A stretch of DNA of 36,624 nucleotides, taken from the NCBI GenBank assembly GCA_900696625.1, contig CAADGU010000335.1:1-36624 (forward strand), written 5' to 3'. Position numbers and translations under genes: made by a program. The notes beneath the pieces were generated by a model. That model was not told the DNA's origin, did not search any database, and was given only the letters and a program-made list of their open reading frames with translations. This DNA comes from an uncultured Chloroflexota bacterium (lineage in GTDB: Bacteria > Chloroflexota > Anaerolineae > Promineifilales > Promineifilaceae). This document shows positions 1 to 6,986 of this stretch, piece after piece; the stretch's first letter is position 1; each line of letters begins with the position of its first letter.

Positions 1-70
1 GACTGATGGGGAACATTGTAATGGGAAGCACGGCCGTTGGCTACTATCTATTTTTCCTATGTGATTATAT

Positions 71-297
71 GCCCGGCGGTACGGCCGTGACCGAAATCAC
101 GATGATTGGATGCCCGACGGTACGGCCGTGACCGAAATCACGATGATTTGATGCCCGACGGTACGGCCGTGACCGAAATCACGATGATTTGATGCCCGGC
201 GGTACGGCCGTGACCGAAATCACGATGATTGGACGCCCGGCGGTACGGCCGTGACCGAAATCACGATGATTTGATGCCCGGTGGTACGGCCGTGACC
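71..297. repeat. 41-bp tandem array A (five full units plus a partial sixth)
   Basis: Units begin at 71, 112, 153, 194, 235 and 276, an exact 41-bp period, and differ at only a few positions (GCCCGGCGG versus GCCCGACGG, TTGGAT versus TTTGAT). Every unit contains the palindrome ACGGCCGT followed immediately by a short hairpin, CGTGA-N6-TCACG. The period is not a multiple of three, so the array does not encode an in-frame peptide repeat. There are no variable spacers between units, so it is not a CRISPR array. Confidence 0.95.
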
Positions 298-329
298 ACC
301 TGCACGGCAATCCCCCCTGGCGCGGGGTG

Positions 330-493
330 GGTGGGGGCGAGATAGGCGGGGATGGGGTGTTGGGGAAAAGGGTGGGGGCGAGACAGGCGGGGATGCGGTG
401 TTGGTGAAAAGGGTGGGGGCGAGACAGGCGGGGATGGGGTGTTGGTGAAAAGGGTGGGGGCGAGACAGGCGGGGATGGGGTATTGGTGAAAAG
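330..493. repeat. 41-bp tandem array B (four units, G-rich on plus strand)
   Basis: Units begin at 330, 371, 412 and 453, again an exact 41-bp period, though the sequence is unrelated to array A. Each unit carries several G runs (GGTGGGGG, GGCGGGGATGGGG), so the plus strand could form G-quadruplexes. The proline-rich open frame on the minus strand across this array is a by-product of the repeat: with a 41-bp period the frame changes every unit. Confidence 0.93.
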
Positions 494-528
494 CAAAGGT
501 ATTGCCCGCCTGTCCCGCCCCTACGGGT

Positions 529-601
529 TTACGATTCGGGGGGCATTTGGGCGATGATGGACATGGTTTGGCGGTAGGTGTTGAATTGTTCAGGAATGAT
601 G
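529..601 (-). pseudogene. possible 3' remnant of a decayed gene
   Basis: Read on the minus strand, this stretch gives a plausible protein tail, IPEQFNTYRQTMSIIAQ followed by MPPES and a TAA stop at 529-531. Upstream of it the frame runs into C-rich sequence resembling array B and has no start. I do not recognise the family. It could be chance; it is listed because it is the only protein-like segment in the gene-free stretch 1-648, which otherwise holds the two 41-bp arrays. Confidence 0.2.
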
Positions 602-648
602 GGGTGAGGGGAGAGAGGGGGTACGGCCGTGAACCTTCAATACCAAAA

Positions 649-760
649 AGCTAACGCCACCATCAGCCGCCCTGGCGCGGGTTTCCAACGCCTTTGCCAA
701 TCACCAAAATGATAGCTGTCCGAGGTATCGCGCCAGCGTCAACTGGAAGGCGTGTTAGGC
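649..760 (-). repeat. attC-like recombination site of cassette 2
   Basis: On the minus strand the element opens with GCCTAAC (complement of 754-760), matching the R'' box RYYYAAC, and closes with GTTAGCT (complement of 649-655), a near match to the R' box GTTRRRY. The arms are imperfect inverted repeats: the left arm contains GACGCTGGCGCG and the reverse complement of the right arm contains GCCCTGGCGCG, with small bulges as in known attC hairpins. Total length is 112 bp, within the usual attC range of about 57-141 bp. It starts 38 bp after the stop codon of the GIY-YIG-like gene, the expected place for a cassette attC. Confidence 0.65.
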
Positions 761-797
761 GAGACGCCTGACCAACGCCTTTGCTGACCTGTTAAAG

Positions 798-1421
798 CTA
801 AATCTCAAACATTTCAGGAATTCCATAAATCTTGTAAAGGCATATGTTTCTTGCTTCAGTAGGAATTTCATAATTCGCTCTCCCTCTTAAAGCCACTTGA
901 CCGTCTACCAAGTCACTCCAAGCCTCTTTCGAGAGGTAAGCACTTTGCATTATTGCAAATTCTATCCTTGCTCGCTTCCGTCTATCCGCAACTTCGGTTA
1001 TGAACAAGTTGTATGAAGCTAGTTCTTTTTCTACTGACTGTAAAATGTAATCCTTGTGATGTAAAAATTCATCTTGGTGCGTTTTTGCATAGCCCCACCC
1101 GTGCCATATTTCCTTTCGTTCCCCTCTGTTGGCAGATTTGACATCCAGCACAGTATACCTTCCAGCCATGTATTCTCGTTTGTGTTGAGAAAAACGCCTT
1201 TTCATTGAATTTGTGTGGCCTGCCCCCCGTAGAATATAACCATCCTTATACTCGAATGTAAACAAATAAACCCCAGCAATGTCAGGAATTGGTGTGAGGT
1301 TATTTATTCGGTCAAATCCAGGCCAAGAAAATGGCCCTTGCCACACTATATCTTCTGTTTTAATCAAAGAAGCATCTCGAAATCTATTGAAGCTCCAAAA
1401 TGTTGGCAATGATTCTTCCAT
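798..1421 (-). CDS. GIY-YIG-like nuclease domain protein, integron-cassette gene
   Basis: This 207-residue protein has a GVYLF segment at about residues 50-54 and YILRG at about 61-65, which fit the GIY and YIG strands of the GIY-YIG nuclease fold. A basic stretch follows (SMKRRFSQHKREY, about 72-84), where the catalytic arginine would lie, and an RARIEFAIMQS helix near residue 150 could supply the metal-binding glutamate. The family is assigned by this pattern only; the exact GIY-YIG subfamily is not recognised. The gene is markedly AT-rich compared with the rest of the window, has no flanking metabolic operon, and lies between two attC-like palindromes. I therefore read it as the gene of a mobile cassette acquired by transfer. 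Whether it cleaves DNA is unknown. Confidence 0.6.
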   Translation of the reverse strand: MEESLPTFWSFNRFRDASLIKTEDIVWQGPFSWPGFDRINNLTPIPDIAGVYLFTFEYKDGYILRGAGHTNSMKRRFSQHKREYMAGRYTVLDVKSANRGERKEIWHGWGYAKTHQDEFLHHKDYILQSVEKELASYNLFITEVADRRKRARIEFAIMQSAYLSKEAWSDLVDGQVALRGRANYEIPTEARNICLYKIYGIPEMFEI

Positions 1422-1462
1422 TTTATCTTCAAATCAGACCATGTAACTTTATTAGTGGTTGT

Positions 1463-1576
1463 TCCTAACGCCATATTAACCGGCAAAGTTGAGCGGAACA
1501 AGCGTGTGGTAAAGTAAGCGCAACAAACCATACGCCTGTGGAGCGTAAATTTGTCCGGTTGAACACTTTGTTAGGT
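1463..1576 (-). repeat. attC-like recombination site of cassette 1
   Basis: On the minus strand this begins ACCTAAC (complement of 1570-1576, a full match to RYYYAAC) and ends GTTAGGA (complement of 1463-1469, near GTTRRRY). Between the ends are matching inner boxes: TTCAACCGG on one arm and the complement of TTAACCGG on the other, with one extra unpaired C, the kind of extrahelical base that sets strand choice in attC folding. Further inward, CAGGCGTATGG pairs with the complement of CAAGCGTGTGG. The stop codon of the neighbouring gene lies inside the ACCTAAC box, a classic gene-cassette arrangement. Length is 114 bp. Confidence 0.75.
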
Positions 1577-2272
1577 ATAAAGACTGTCAAAAATTCTCTT
1601 GTTTCTACTGTTCATCAGCTCTACTGTATGAGTTCTGTATTGATTATATTCATCAACTGTTTGCGGCAGTGGGGTACGGTAAAAATTATCAAATGGCAAA
1701 GAAAATTTTATTTGTTCTTTTCCATCTACAAAATCCTGCAACATAAAGAAGTCAACATAGCCACTGAAATCAATAAACAAATCAAAAAAATCTTTATATC
1801 TTGTAAGTGCGTCATAAAGAGGGCTATGCTCCTGCACATAAAAACGTCGAATGCACTCTAGGGTTAGATCAAACCTGTCGCAAATCATTCTGTTTACACC
1901 TCTGGCTTGATTTATCGTAAAACCATTTTTTTTGTGAGCGGGGAAAATTATATGCCCGCCAATTGTGCGAACTTTATGTTTTAGCTCCTCTATATCAGGT
2001 TGAGGTAGCCAACCATCAAATTTCCCATTGTATTTTCCATCATAATGCGGACACATTCTGTCGCTAGAGAAATTGGCATATAGGTTGTTTTTAATAAGTA
2101 ATCTTCCGTACTTGCCGTTCGACGCTATGATTTCCAAATCAAGGGTTTTTCCGCACGGCAACGCTTTATTCCATAACAATTTATGGGCTTCATACAATTT
2201 TTGGCTATCCACATCGGGGTCACCGCATTCGCTGTCTTTCCGAAAATCAAAATCGACATCGATTTTATTCAT
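1571..2272 (-). CDS. DUF6994-like hypothetical protein, integron-cassette gene
   Basis: This 233-residue soluble protein starts MNKIDVDFDFRKDSE and continues with DPDVDSQKLYEAHKLLW and LPCGKTLDLE, a pattern I associate with the uncharacterised DUF6994 family; that assignment is from memory. It has no signal peptide or membrane segment. An acidic N-terminus is followed by an alpha/beta-looking core with several conserved-looking aromatic residues (RFYVQEHSPLYDALTRYKDF). The gene is AT-rich, and its TAA stop is embedded in the R'' box of the attC-like site at 1463-1576. Its start follows 18 bases after a GTTAGGC core on the same strand. Both features fit a complete gene cassette running from about 2296 down to 1469. 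Function unknown. Confidence 0.65.
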   Translation of the reverse strand: MNKIDVDFDFRKDSECGDPDVDSQKLYEAHKLLWNKALPCGKTLDLEIIASNGKYGRLLIKNNLYANFSSDRMCPHYDGKYNGKFDGWLPQPDIEELKHKVRTIGGHIIFPAHKKNGFTINQARGVNRMICDRFDLTLECIRRFYVQEHSPLYDALTRYKDFFDLFIDFSGYVDFFMLQDFVDGKEQIKFSLPFDNFYRTPLPQTVDEYNQYRTHTVELMNSRNKRIFDSLYT

Positions 2273-2290
2273 ATCAGTTATTCCGGCACC

Positions 2291-2309
2291 GCCTAACTAT
2301 TTGTTATAC
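2291..2309 (-). other. attI-like or attC-end core site at the head of cassette 1
   Basis: On the minus strand the bases read GTATAACAAATAGTTAGGC. The last seven are a perfect GTTRRRY core, and the whole resembles from memory the simple site at the end of attI1, which finishes AAAACAAAGTTAGGC. It would be the junction where cassette 1 joined its target. No second R'' box or long inverted partner is visible on the outer side, and no integrase gene lies nearby, so it could equally be a secondary target site or the tail of a lost attC. Confidence 0.4.
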
Positions 2310-2375
2310 GGAAAGTGTCCGTATAGCAACCCGCACATGGGTTGATAGTCCACACGGCCGTTTCCTTCCGGCTGC

Positions 2376-2448
2376 CACCATAGCGGATAATGCGTTCAAC
2401 TTTATTGTGATATTGTTGGATGAGCTGGACAGACATGAGGGGGATTAT
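2376..2448. repeat. 73-bp direct repeat, copy 1, flanking the toxin-antitoxin pair
   Basis: This segment is about 95% identical to 2974-3045 in the same orientation. It includes the stop codon of the antitoxin (2445-2447) and the sequence downstream of it. The two copies lie about 598 bp apart and bracket the toxin-antitoxin genes exactly, so recombination between them would delete the module, and it may have arrived or been duplicated through them. Confidence 0.9.
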
Positions 2449-2663
2449 TCGGCTAAGGCTAATGCCTGTTTTACGTCGTCAATGGAAAGGCGGACGGCCG
2501 TGTCCTTCTTCACCCGCTGCATATGCAAATAATCGAGATAATCGGCCAGCTTCTCTTCGTCAGAAAGCATCTCTTTCAGAAAGAGATATTCTTCAATGGG
2601 GATAACGGCGAACTTCGCTTCATCATTTTCTTTAATCAATTGCACCTGATCAAACATCTCCAT
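2445..2663 (-). CDS. type II antitoxin of a RelE/ParE-type module
   Basis: This 72-residue acidic protein starts MEMFDQVQLIKENDEAKFAVIP, followed by IEEYLFLKEMLSDEE and a charged helical C-terminus. The layout resembles Phd/YefM/RelB-like antitoxins, with an N-terminal DNA-binding and dimer part and a C-terminal toxin-neutralising helix, though the exact family is uncertain. Its ATG overlaps the stop codon of the toxin gene by one base (TAATG), so the two are translationally coupled. The order is toxin first and antitoxin second, the reverse of the usual relBE order but as in higBA. The antitoxin would bind the toxin and probably repress their shared promoter upstream of 2941. Confidence 0.7.
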   Translation of the reverse strand: MEMFDQVQLIKENDEAKFAVIPIEEYLFLKEMLSDEEKLADYLDYLHMQRVKKDTAVRLSIDDVKQALALAE

Positions 2664-2941
2664 TACCTCCGATAAGATCGTCCACGCGGTAAAATATCAA
2701 TCACATCAATAATCAAAATTATATCATCCCGGTCAAACAACACGCGGTAATCCCCCACCCGCAAACGATAAGCCACATCAAAATCCACCAGCCGTTTGAC
2801 ATGAGGCATCGCCAGCGGGTCTTCCGCCAACTGCTCAATATGCGCCAATATCCGTCGCTGGTCATTTTGTGGATACCGCTTCAAATTCTTGAGCGCCATG
2901 TCCGTAAACTGGACTTTATAGGGTTTCGGGGAATTTGCCAT
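2663..2941 (-). CDS. RelE/ParE-family toxin
   Basis: This 92-residue basic protein has the RelE/ParE superfamily layout. An N-terminal strand and helix (YKVQFTDMALKNLKRYP) leads to a helix containing RRILAHIEQLAEDP. Then comes the characteristic sheet VDFDVAYRLRVGDYRVLFDRDD, and a final ILIIDVIDILPRGRSY strand with basic residues. RelE members cleave mRNA in the ribosomal A site, whereas ParE members poison gyrase; the sequence alone does not decide between them, although the YRLRVGDYRVLF core is more RelE-like. It is co-transcribed with the antitoxin that follows and is flanked by direct repeats, which points to a mobile or addiction module inside the accessory island. Confidence 0.85.
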   Translation of the reverse strand: MANSPKPYKVQFTDMALKNLKRYPQNDQRRILAHIEQLAEDPLAMPHVKRLVDFDVAYRLRVGDYRVLFDRDDIILIIDVIDILPRGRSYRR

Positions 2942-2973
2942 TTGTCAATCCGTGGGCATTTCTCGGTGGTTAG

Positions 2974-3045
2974 CACCATAGCAGATAATGCGTTCAACTT
3001 TATTGTGATATTGTTGGATGAGCTGGACAAACATGGGGGGATTAT
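2974..3045. repeat. 72-bp direct repeat, copy 2, flanking the toxin-antitoxin pair
   Basis: This is the second copy of the repeat at 2376-2448, with about four differences (for example GCAGATAATG for GCGGATAATG, and GGACAAACATG for GGACAGACATG). It lies 33 bp upstream of the toxin start, so it probably contains or abuts the module's promoter. The 3' end of the neighbouring kinase gene begins 26 bp further on. Confidence 0.9.
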
Positions 3046-3070
3046 AACCAAAAGCAAGGCCAGGTACAGA

Positions 3071-3643
3071 TTACGCCACTAATTGCGCAAGCTCATCACA
3101 AATCTGCTCCGGCGTTTTGTCTTTGGTGTAAATGATCCGTTTCGCCAATCGGCCATTCGCCGGATGCCGCACAAAATAATCATTCAATTCAAACAATTCA
3201 TCGCTGAACTCCCGCCCCGCCGCCGTCAACATCCGTACCAACCGCTCTTTCAATATCGCCGCCGACTCCGCCGCATCTGGCGACGGCAGCAGAAGTATCA
3301 CCTGCGGATAAGGGGCCAGCGCCCGTTCCACCCGCGCCAGGGCCGCTTCATCATCATAAACCGAATTACTGGCCCCAAAATCAATGACCCCGTCATGTTC
3401 GGCCACAACCATTTCCACCATGCGCGCCTCAAACGGCTGGCTGTACCGCAGCACCCCCCAAATCCCCTGCCCGGATGTAACAATCTGCGCCGCTACCGTT
3501 TCATCATACCCAACCTTTTGGTAATACTGTCCGCGCACCGCATCAACCGAACAAAAAGGCACGGCTAATTTTTCAGCTAACAAACGGCCGACGGTGCTTT
3601 TGCCCGCGCCCAGCGGGCCAATGAGGATAATGGTGGAATTCAT
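3071..3643 (-). CDS. shikimate-kinase-like P-loop kinase
   Basis: This 190-residue cytoplasmic protein has a clear Walker A motif, GPLGAGKST, at residues 9-17, in the position and length range of shikimate kinases and related small-molecule kinases. An SVDAVRGQYY segment after the first helix takes the place of the DxD/shikimate-binding region. VIDFGASNSVY near residue 87 and VILLLPSPDAAESAAILKER form later core elements. The shikimate-binding arginines and the lid motif are not obvious, so the substrate may be something else. It overlaps no neighbour and is followed downstream by the toxin module. A shikimate kinase-like protein is the safest name. Confidence 0.6.
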   Translation of the reverse strand: MNSTIILIGPLGAGKSTVGRLLAEKLAVPFCSVDAVRGQYYQKVGYDETVAAQIVTSGQGIWGVLRYSQPFEARMVEMVVAEHDGVIDFGASNSVYDDEAALARVERALAPYPQVILLLPSPDAAESAAILKERLVRMLTAAGREFSDELFELNDYFVRHPANGRLAKRIIYTKDKTPEQICDELAQLVA

Positions 3644-3658
3644 CCCCCTAACAGTCGC

Positions 3659-4870
3659 TCACGCCTGCGTCCACTGCCGGATCAACGTCGGCGTCACTGC
3701 TTCCGTCAGCAGCCGGGCATACCAATACGGCCGTTCCCCCTTCACGGCAAACAGCCCTTCCAACAGCTTCTGGCCCCAATAATAAGTAAAAATATAGGCG
3801 CGGTCCAGCGGGGCGCTCATAAATCCAATCATATGGTCAGCCTCCTGCTCCGTCAGCAAACCATACTCCTGCAAATACGCCCGCACACGTGCCGCCGCCG
3901 CCCCCTGCTCATGCAGCAGAAAAGCCGCATTACCATAGACCCCATTCAACTGCTCCAGGGCCAGTTCGATCATCCGCTCACGCTGCGCATCCAGATGCGC
4001 CAGCCCCACCATCGGGAAGATTTCCGCCGCGTGCCAGGCCGCCCACTCCTCATCCGACAGCACACTCGCCAGGGCACAAGTGGCAATGCCCTCAGAAACC
4101 ACACACGACGGCGCATTCACCAGCGCCAGACAATGCTCCACACGGCCGTCTTGCTGCGCCAGCCGGCTATCCTTAATCGAAAATTCCGTGTGATGCCCCG
4201 GATACGCCTCATGCGCCACCAGATTAACCAGGTCAGTAATATAAAGCGGCACATCCGTATTGATTTCAATCTGTGACCGGCCATGCCCCTGATACCAGTT
4301 ATAAGCCATCCAGGGCTGGTCTTGCACAAACACAAACTCAACCGATTCCTCCTCCGGCAGTGGAAAACGGGCGCGGCTGAGTTGGCGCAGCTGCCGGTGG
4401 ATAAACGGGATCAACTGCTGTAACTGCGCCGGGGAAAGTGCAAGCCCCTGTTTGCGCCGCGCCACCCGCTCCCGCAATGTACCGCCTGGCGGCAGCAGCT
4501 CATCGAGCAACCGGTACGTCTCCTCAAAAAGCGACTCCTCAACCCAGGTGGGCCGCACGTCATAAAGCAATTCCACCTCATCCGCCAGCGCCAGGGTTTC
4601 CCCTTGCAGCAGGCGCAGGCTGGTTTGCATAGCCACAACCTGACGGGTCAGAAATTCCCGCCGCTGGTCATCCCACACAGCGGCGTCCGCAATCGCGGCG
4701 GCCAATCTGGATGCTTGCTGCGCCAATTCCGGCAGCGGGCGCGGCCCATCTGTTTGCGCCTGTTCCTGCCATTCGGCCGGCCCAAAGTAAGCCTCGATAT
4801 AGCCGGGTATATGCTGGTCAATGGCCAGCGCCAGACGAACGTATTCTTCTCCAACAACTTCAGGTGACAT
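3659..4870 (-). CDS. DUF885-like zinc metallopeptidase
   Basis: This 403-residue soluble protein carries HEAYPGHHTEF at residues 220-230, the HExxxGH-type zinc site characteristic of the DUF885 family. SEGIA around 259-263 probably contributes the third metal ligand, as in gluzincin peptidases. The remainder is almost entirely helical. Typical DUF885 proteins run to about 550-600 residues, so this is a shorter variant lacking part of the N-terminal region. There is no signal peptide, so it should act in the cytoplasm. It lies 15 bp upstream of the shikimate-kinase-like gene and just downstream of a peptide importer, which fits a role in degrading imported peptides, though that is inference. 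Confidence 0.6.
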   Translation of the reverse strand: MSPEVVGEEYVRLALAIDQHIPGYIEAYFGPAEWQEQAQTDGPRPLPELAQQASRLAAAIADAAVWDDQRREFLTRQVVAMQTSLRLLQGETLALADEVELLYDVRPTWVEESLFEETYRLLDELLPPGGTLRERVARRKQGLALSPAQLQQLIPFIHRQLRQLSRARFPLPEEESVEFVFVQDQPWMAYNWYQGHGRSQIEINTDVPLYITDLVNLVAHEAYPGHHTEFSIKDSRLAQQDGRVEHCLALVNAPSCVVSEGIATCALASVLSDEEWAAWHAAEIFPMVGLAHLDAQRERMIELALEQLNGVYGNAAFLLHEQGAAAARVRAYLQEYGLLTEQEADHMIGFMSAPLDRAYIFTYYWGQKLLEGLFAVKGERPYWYARLLTEAVTPTLIRQWTQA

Positions 4871-4928
4871 AGGTGCTTCTCCGATCTATGGGTGTGTCTA
4901 TAAACAACGACTGACACGCGCCAAAACC

Positions 4929-5918
4929 TTAACTAACTGCCGCATGGTGGCAGGCAACGGGGTGAGGGGCTACGGCCGTGCCCAAATCCCGCAACACCGG
5001 CGCCTCCACCTGACAAATGTCCGTGGCAATGGGGCAGCGGGGGTGAAAGCGGCAGCCGGTGGGTGGATGCGCCGGATTTGGCGTTTCGCCTTGCAAAATA
5101 ATTGGCTGGCGCTTCGCTTCGGCGCGCGGGTCAGGCAGGGGAATGGCAGACAGAAGCGCCTGGGTGTAGGGATGCAACGGCCGTGTAAACAACGTATCCC
5201 GCTCGGCCAATTCCACAATCTGGCCCAGATACATCACCGCCACCCGGTCACTCAGGTAACGCACCATGGCCAGGTCGTGGGCAATAAACAGATACGTCAG
5301 CCCCAATTCTTGTTTCAAATCATCCAGCAAATTGACTACCTGCGCCTGAATAGAAACATCCAGCGCCGAAATGGGTTCATCGGCCACAATGAAGCGCGGG
5401 TTAGGCGCTAACGCGCGGGCAATACCCACCCGCTGCCGCTGCCCGCCGGAAAATTCGTGCGGGTAGCGGTTGGCCACGGCTATATTCAGCCCCACCATAT
5501 TCATCAATTCCTTCACCCGCTGCCGCCGCTGCGCCCCATTACCCAGCCCATGCACCCGCAGCGGCTCCTCGATAATCTCGCCCACCGTCATGCGTGGGTT
5601 CAGCGAAGCATACGGGTCTTGAAAGATAATCTGCATTTGCCGGCGAAAGGGTTGCATTTCAGAGTCGGACAGGGTTGCCAGATTACGGCCGTCCAGCCAT
5701 ATTTCGCCCGCCGACGGCCGTAACAGCCGCAGCAGCAGCCGCCCGGTAGTAGATTTACCGCAGCCGCTTTCACCCACCAGCCCCAACGTCTCCCCCGGCA
5801 AAATATCAAAATCCACGCCGTCCACGGCCTGCACCAGCCCCACCGTCTGCCGCCGCCAGCCGCGCCGGATGGGGAAATACTTCTTCAAGCCGCGCACTTT
5901 TAGCAATGGCTCACTCAT
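4929..5918 (-). CDS. peptide ABC importer, ATP-binding subunit (DppF/OppF type)
   Basis: This 329-residue ATPase powers uptake of di- or oligopeptides together with the subunit encoded just upstream. Visible motifs are Walker [10 protein letters not shown], the Q-loop [12 protein letters not shown], signature [14 protein letters not shown], Walker [13 protein letters not shown], and the H-loop [11 protein letters not shown]. The C-terminal oligopeptide-transport tail contains [15 protein letters not shown], whose cysteines suit the iron-sulphur-like cluster loop of this family. I chose the ATG at 5918 ([15 protein letters not shown]) over one 23 codons earlier, because it overlaps the stop of the preceding ATPase by eight bases, a normal operon junction. 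Confidence 0.93.
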   Translation of the reverse strand: MSEPLLKVRGLKKYFPIRRGWRRQTVGLVQAVDGVDFDILPGETLGLVGESGCGKSTTGRLLLRLLRPSAGEIWLDGRNLATLSDSEMQPFRRQMQIIFQDPYASLNPRMTVGEIIEEPLRVHGLGNGAQRRQRVKELMNMVGLNIAVANRYPHEFSGGQRQRVGIARALAPNPRFIVADEPISALDVSIQAQVVNLLDDLKQELGLTYLFIAHDLAMVRYLSDRVAVMYLGQIVELAERDTLFTRPLHPYTQALLSAIPLPDPRAEAKRQPIILQGETPNPAHPPTGCRFHPRCPIATDICQVEAPVLRDLGTAVAPHPVACHHAAVS

Positions 5919-6915
5919 TGATGGTCTCCAGGCCGGCCTGGCGCACTTCGGGCCAACGCCAGCAGGCGACGTGGTGGTCGCGGTCAATCAGTTCTAGCAA
6001 CGGCCGTTTCACCCGGCACTGTTCTTCCACAAATGCGCAGCGGTCGGCAAACGGGCAGCCTTTCACTTCGGCCAGCAAATCGGGCGGCGCACCTTCAATG
6101 GCTCGCAGCCGCTGCCGTTCCTGTTGGTTCACCTTCGGCAGCGATTCCAGCAGCCCCAACGTATACGGGTGGCTGGTTTGTTCATACAGTTCCAGCGCCG
6201 GGGCCATCTCCACAATATGCCCGGCATACATCACCGCCACCCGGTTTACCAGGCTGGCCACCACGCCCAAATCATGCGTAATCCAGATGACGGACATGCC
6301 CAATTCCGCTTTGAGTTCTTTAATCAGCGTCACAATTTGCGCCTGAATGGTTACATCCAGCGCCGTCGTTGGTTCGTCGGCGATCAGCAGCGCCGGGCGG
6401 CAGGCCAGGGCCATGGCAATGTTCAGCCGCTGCCGCTGCCCGCCGGAAAACTGGTGCGGGTAATCATCCAGCCGTCGTTCGGCGTCCGGGATGCCTACCA
6501 TCGCCAACAATTCGGCCGCTCGCTGCCGCGCTTCGGCCCGGCCAAGGGAAAGATGCAGCCGCAGGCTTTCCATTACCTGCCGCCCCACCGTCAGCACCGG
6601 GTTGAGCGAGGTCATGGGGTCTTGAAAGATCATGGCAATGTCACGGCCGCGAATACGGCGTAGTTGGCGTTCGGGTAGCTGCAATAAATCTTGTTCGTTG
6701 AAGAGGATACGGCCGTTTTCCACTTTCCCCGGCGGCGATGGCACTAACCCAATCAACGACAGGGCGCTGACCGATTTACCGCAGCCGCTTTCCCCCACCA
6801 GCGCCAGTGATTCCCCCTTTGCCAGGGTATAGGAAATGCCGTTCACCGCATGGACAACGCCATCCTGAGTGTAGAAGCGGGTGGTGAGGTTTTCCACTTC
6901 GAGTAAATATGACAT
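5911..6915 (-). CDS. peptide ABC importer, ATP-binding subunit (DppD/OppD type)
   Basis: This 334-residue ATPase is the partner of the one that follows. It has Walker [14 protein letters not shown]-loop [15 protein letters not shown], signature [16 protein letters not shown], Walker [13 protein letters not shown] and H-loop WITHDLGVV. It ends in the oligopeptide-transport domain with [15 protein letters not shown]. Its closing codons overlap the next gene by eight bases, so the two are translationally coupled and should form the heterodimeric motor of the transporter. A hairpin made of GGGTAATT-type units (6924-6986) separates it from the permease gene upstream. Confidence 0.94.
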   Translation of the reverse strand: MSYLLEVENLTTRFYTQDGVVHAVNGISYTLAKGESLALVGESGCGKSVSALSLIGLVPSPPGKVENGRILFNEQDLLQLPERQLRRIRGRDIAMIFQDPMTSLNPVLTVGRQVMESLRLHLSLGRAEARQRAAELLAMVGIPDAERRLDDYPHQFSGGQRQRLNIAMALACRPALLIADEPTTALDVTIQAQIVTLIKELKAELGMSVIWITHDLGVVASLVNRVAVMYAGHIVEMAPALELYEQTSHPYTLGLLESLPKVNQQERQRLRAIEGAPPDLLAEVKGCPFADRCAFVEEQCRVKRPLLELIDRDHHVACWRWPEVRQAGLETINE

Positions 6916-6923
6916 GTGTATCT

Positions 6924-6986
6924 GGGTAATTGAGTAATTGGGTAATTGGGTAATTGGTTGCTCCCATTACCCAATTACTCAGTTAC
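6924..6986. repeat. inverted array of GRGTAATT 8-mers between importer genes
   Basis: Four direct 8-bp units (GGGTAATT, GAGTAATT) on the left arm face CCATTACCC-AATTACTC-AGTTAC on the right arm, so the RNA would fold into a long A/U-rich hairpin. The right arm reaches into the last codons of the permease gene. It lies inside an apparent operon, so a role in mRNA processing or partial termination is as likely as full termination. Confidence 0.8.

Noticed and set aside
71-493. CRISPR-like repeat arrays
   Set aside because: Units abut each other with no unique spacers, and no cas genes are present; these are ordinary tandem repeats.
179-496. Proline-rich protein on the minus strand
   Set aside because: It is a read-through of the 41-bp arrays; the period is not a multiple of three and no homology or ribosome-binding site supports a gene.
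1538-1861. Plus-strand open frame of about 107 codons
   Set aside because: It is the antisense of the DUF6994-like gene and the attC-like site, with no protein-like composition.
2297-2445. A full attC site upstream of cassette 1
   Set aside because: Only the core GTTAGGC and an AACAAA-type box are present; no long inverted partner was found toward 2445, so only an attI-like or end core is reported.
2801-3082. Plus-strand open frame over the toxin gene and repeat copy 2
   Set aside because: It is antisense to the RelE/ParE toxin and continues into the direct repeat; no start signal or protein-like pattern.
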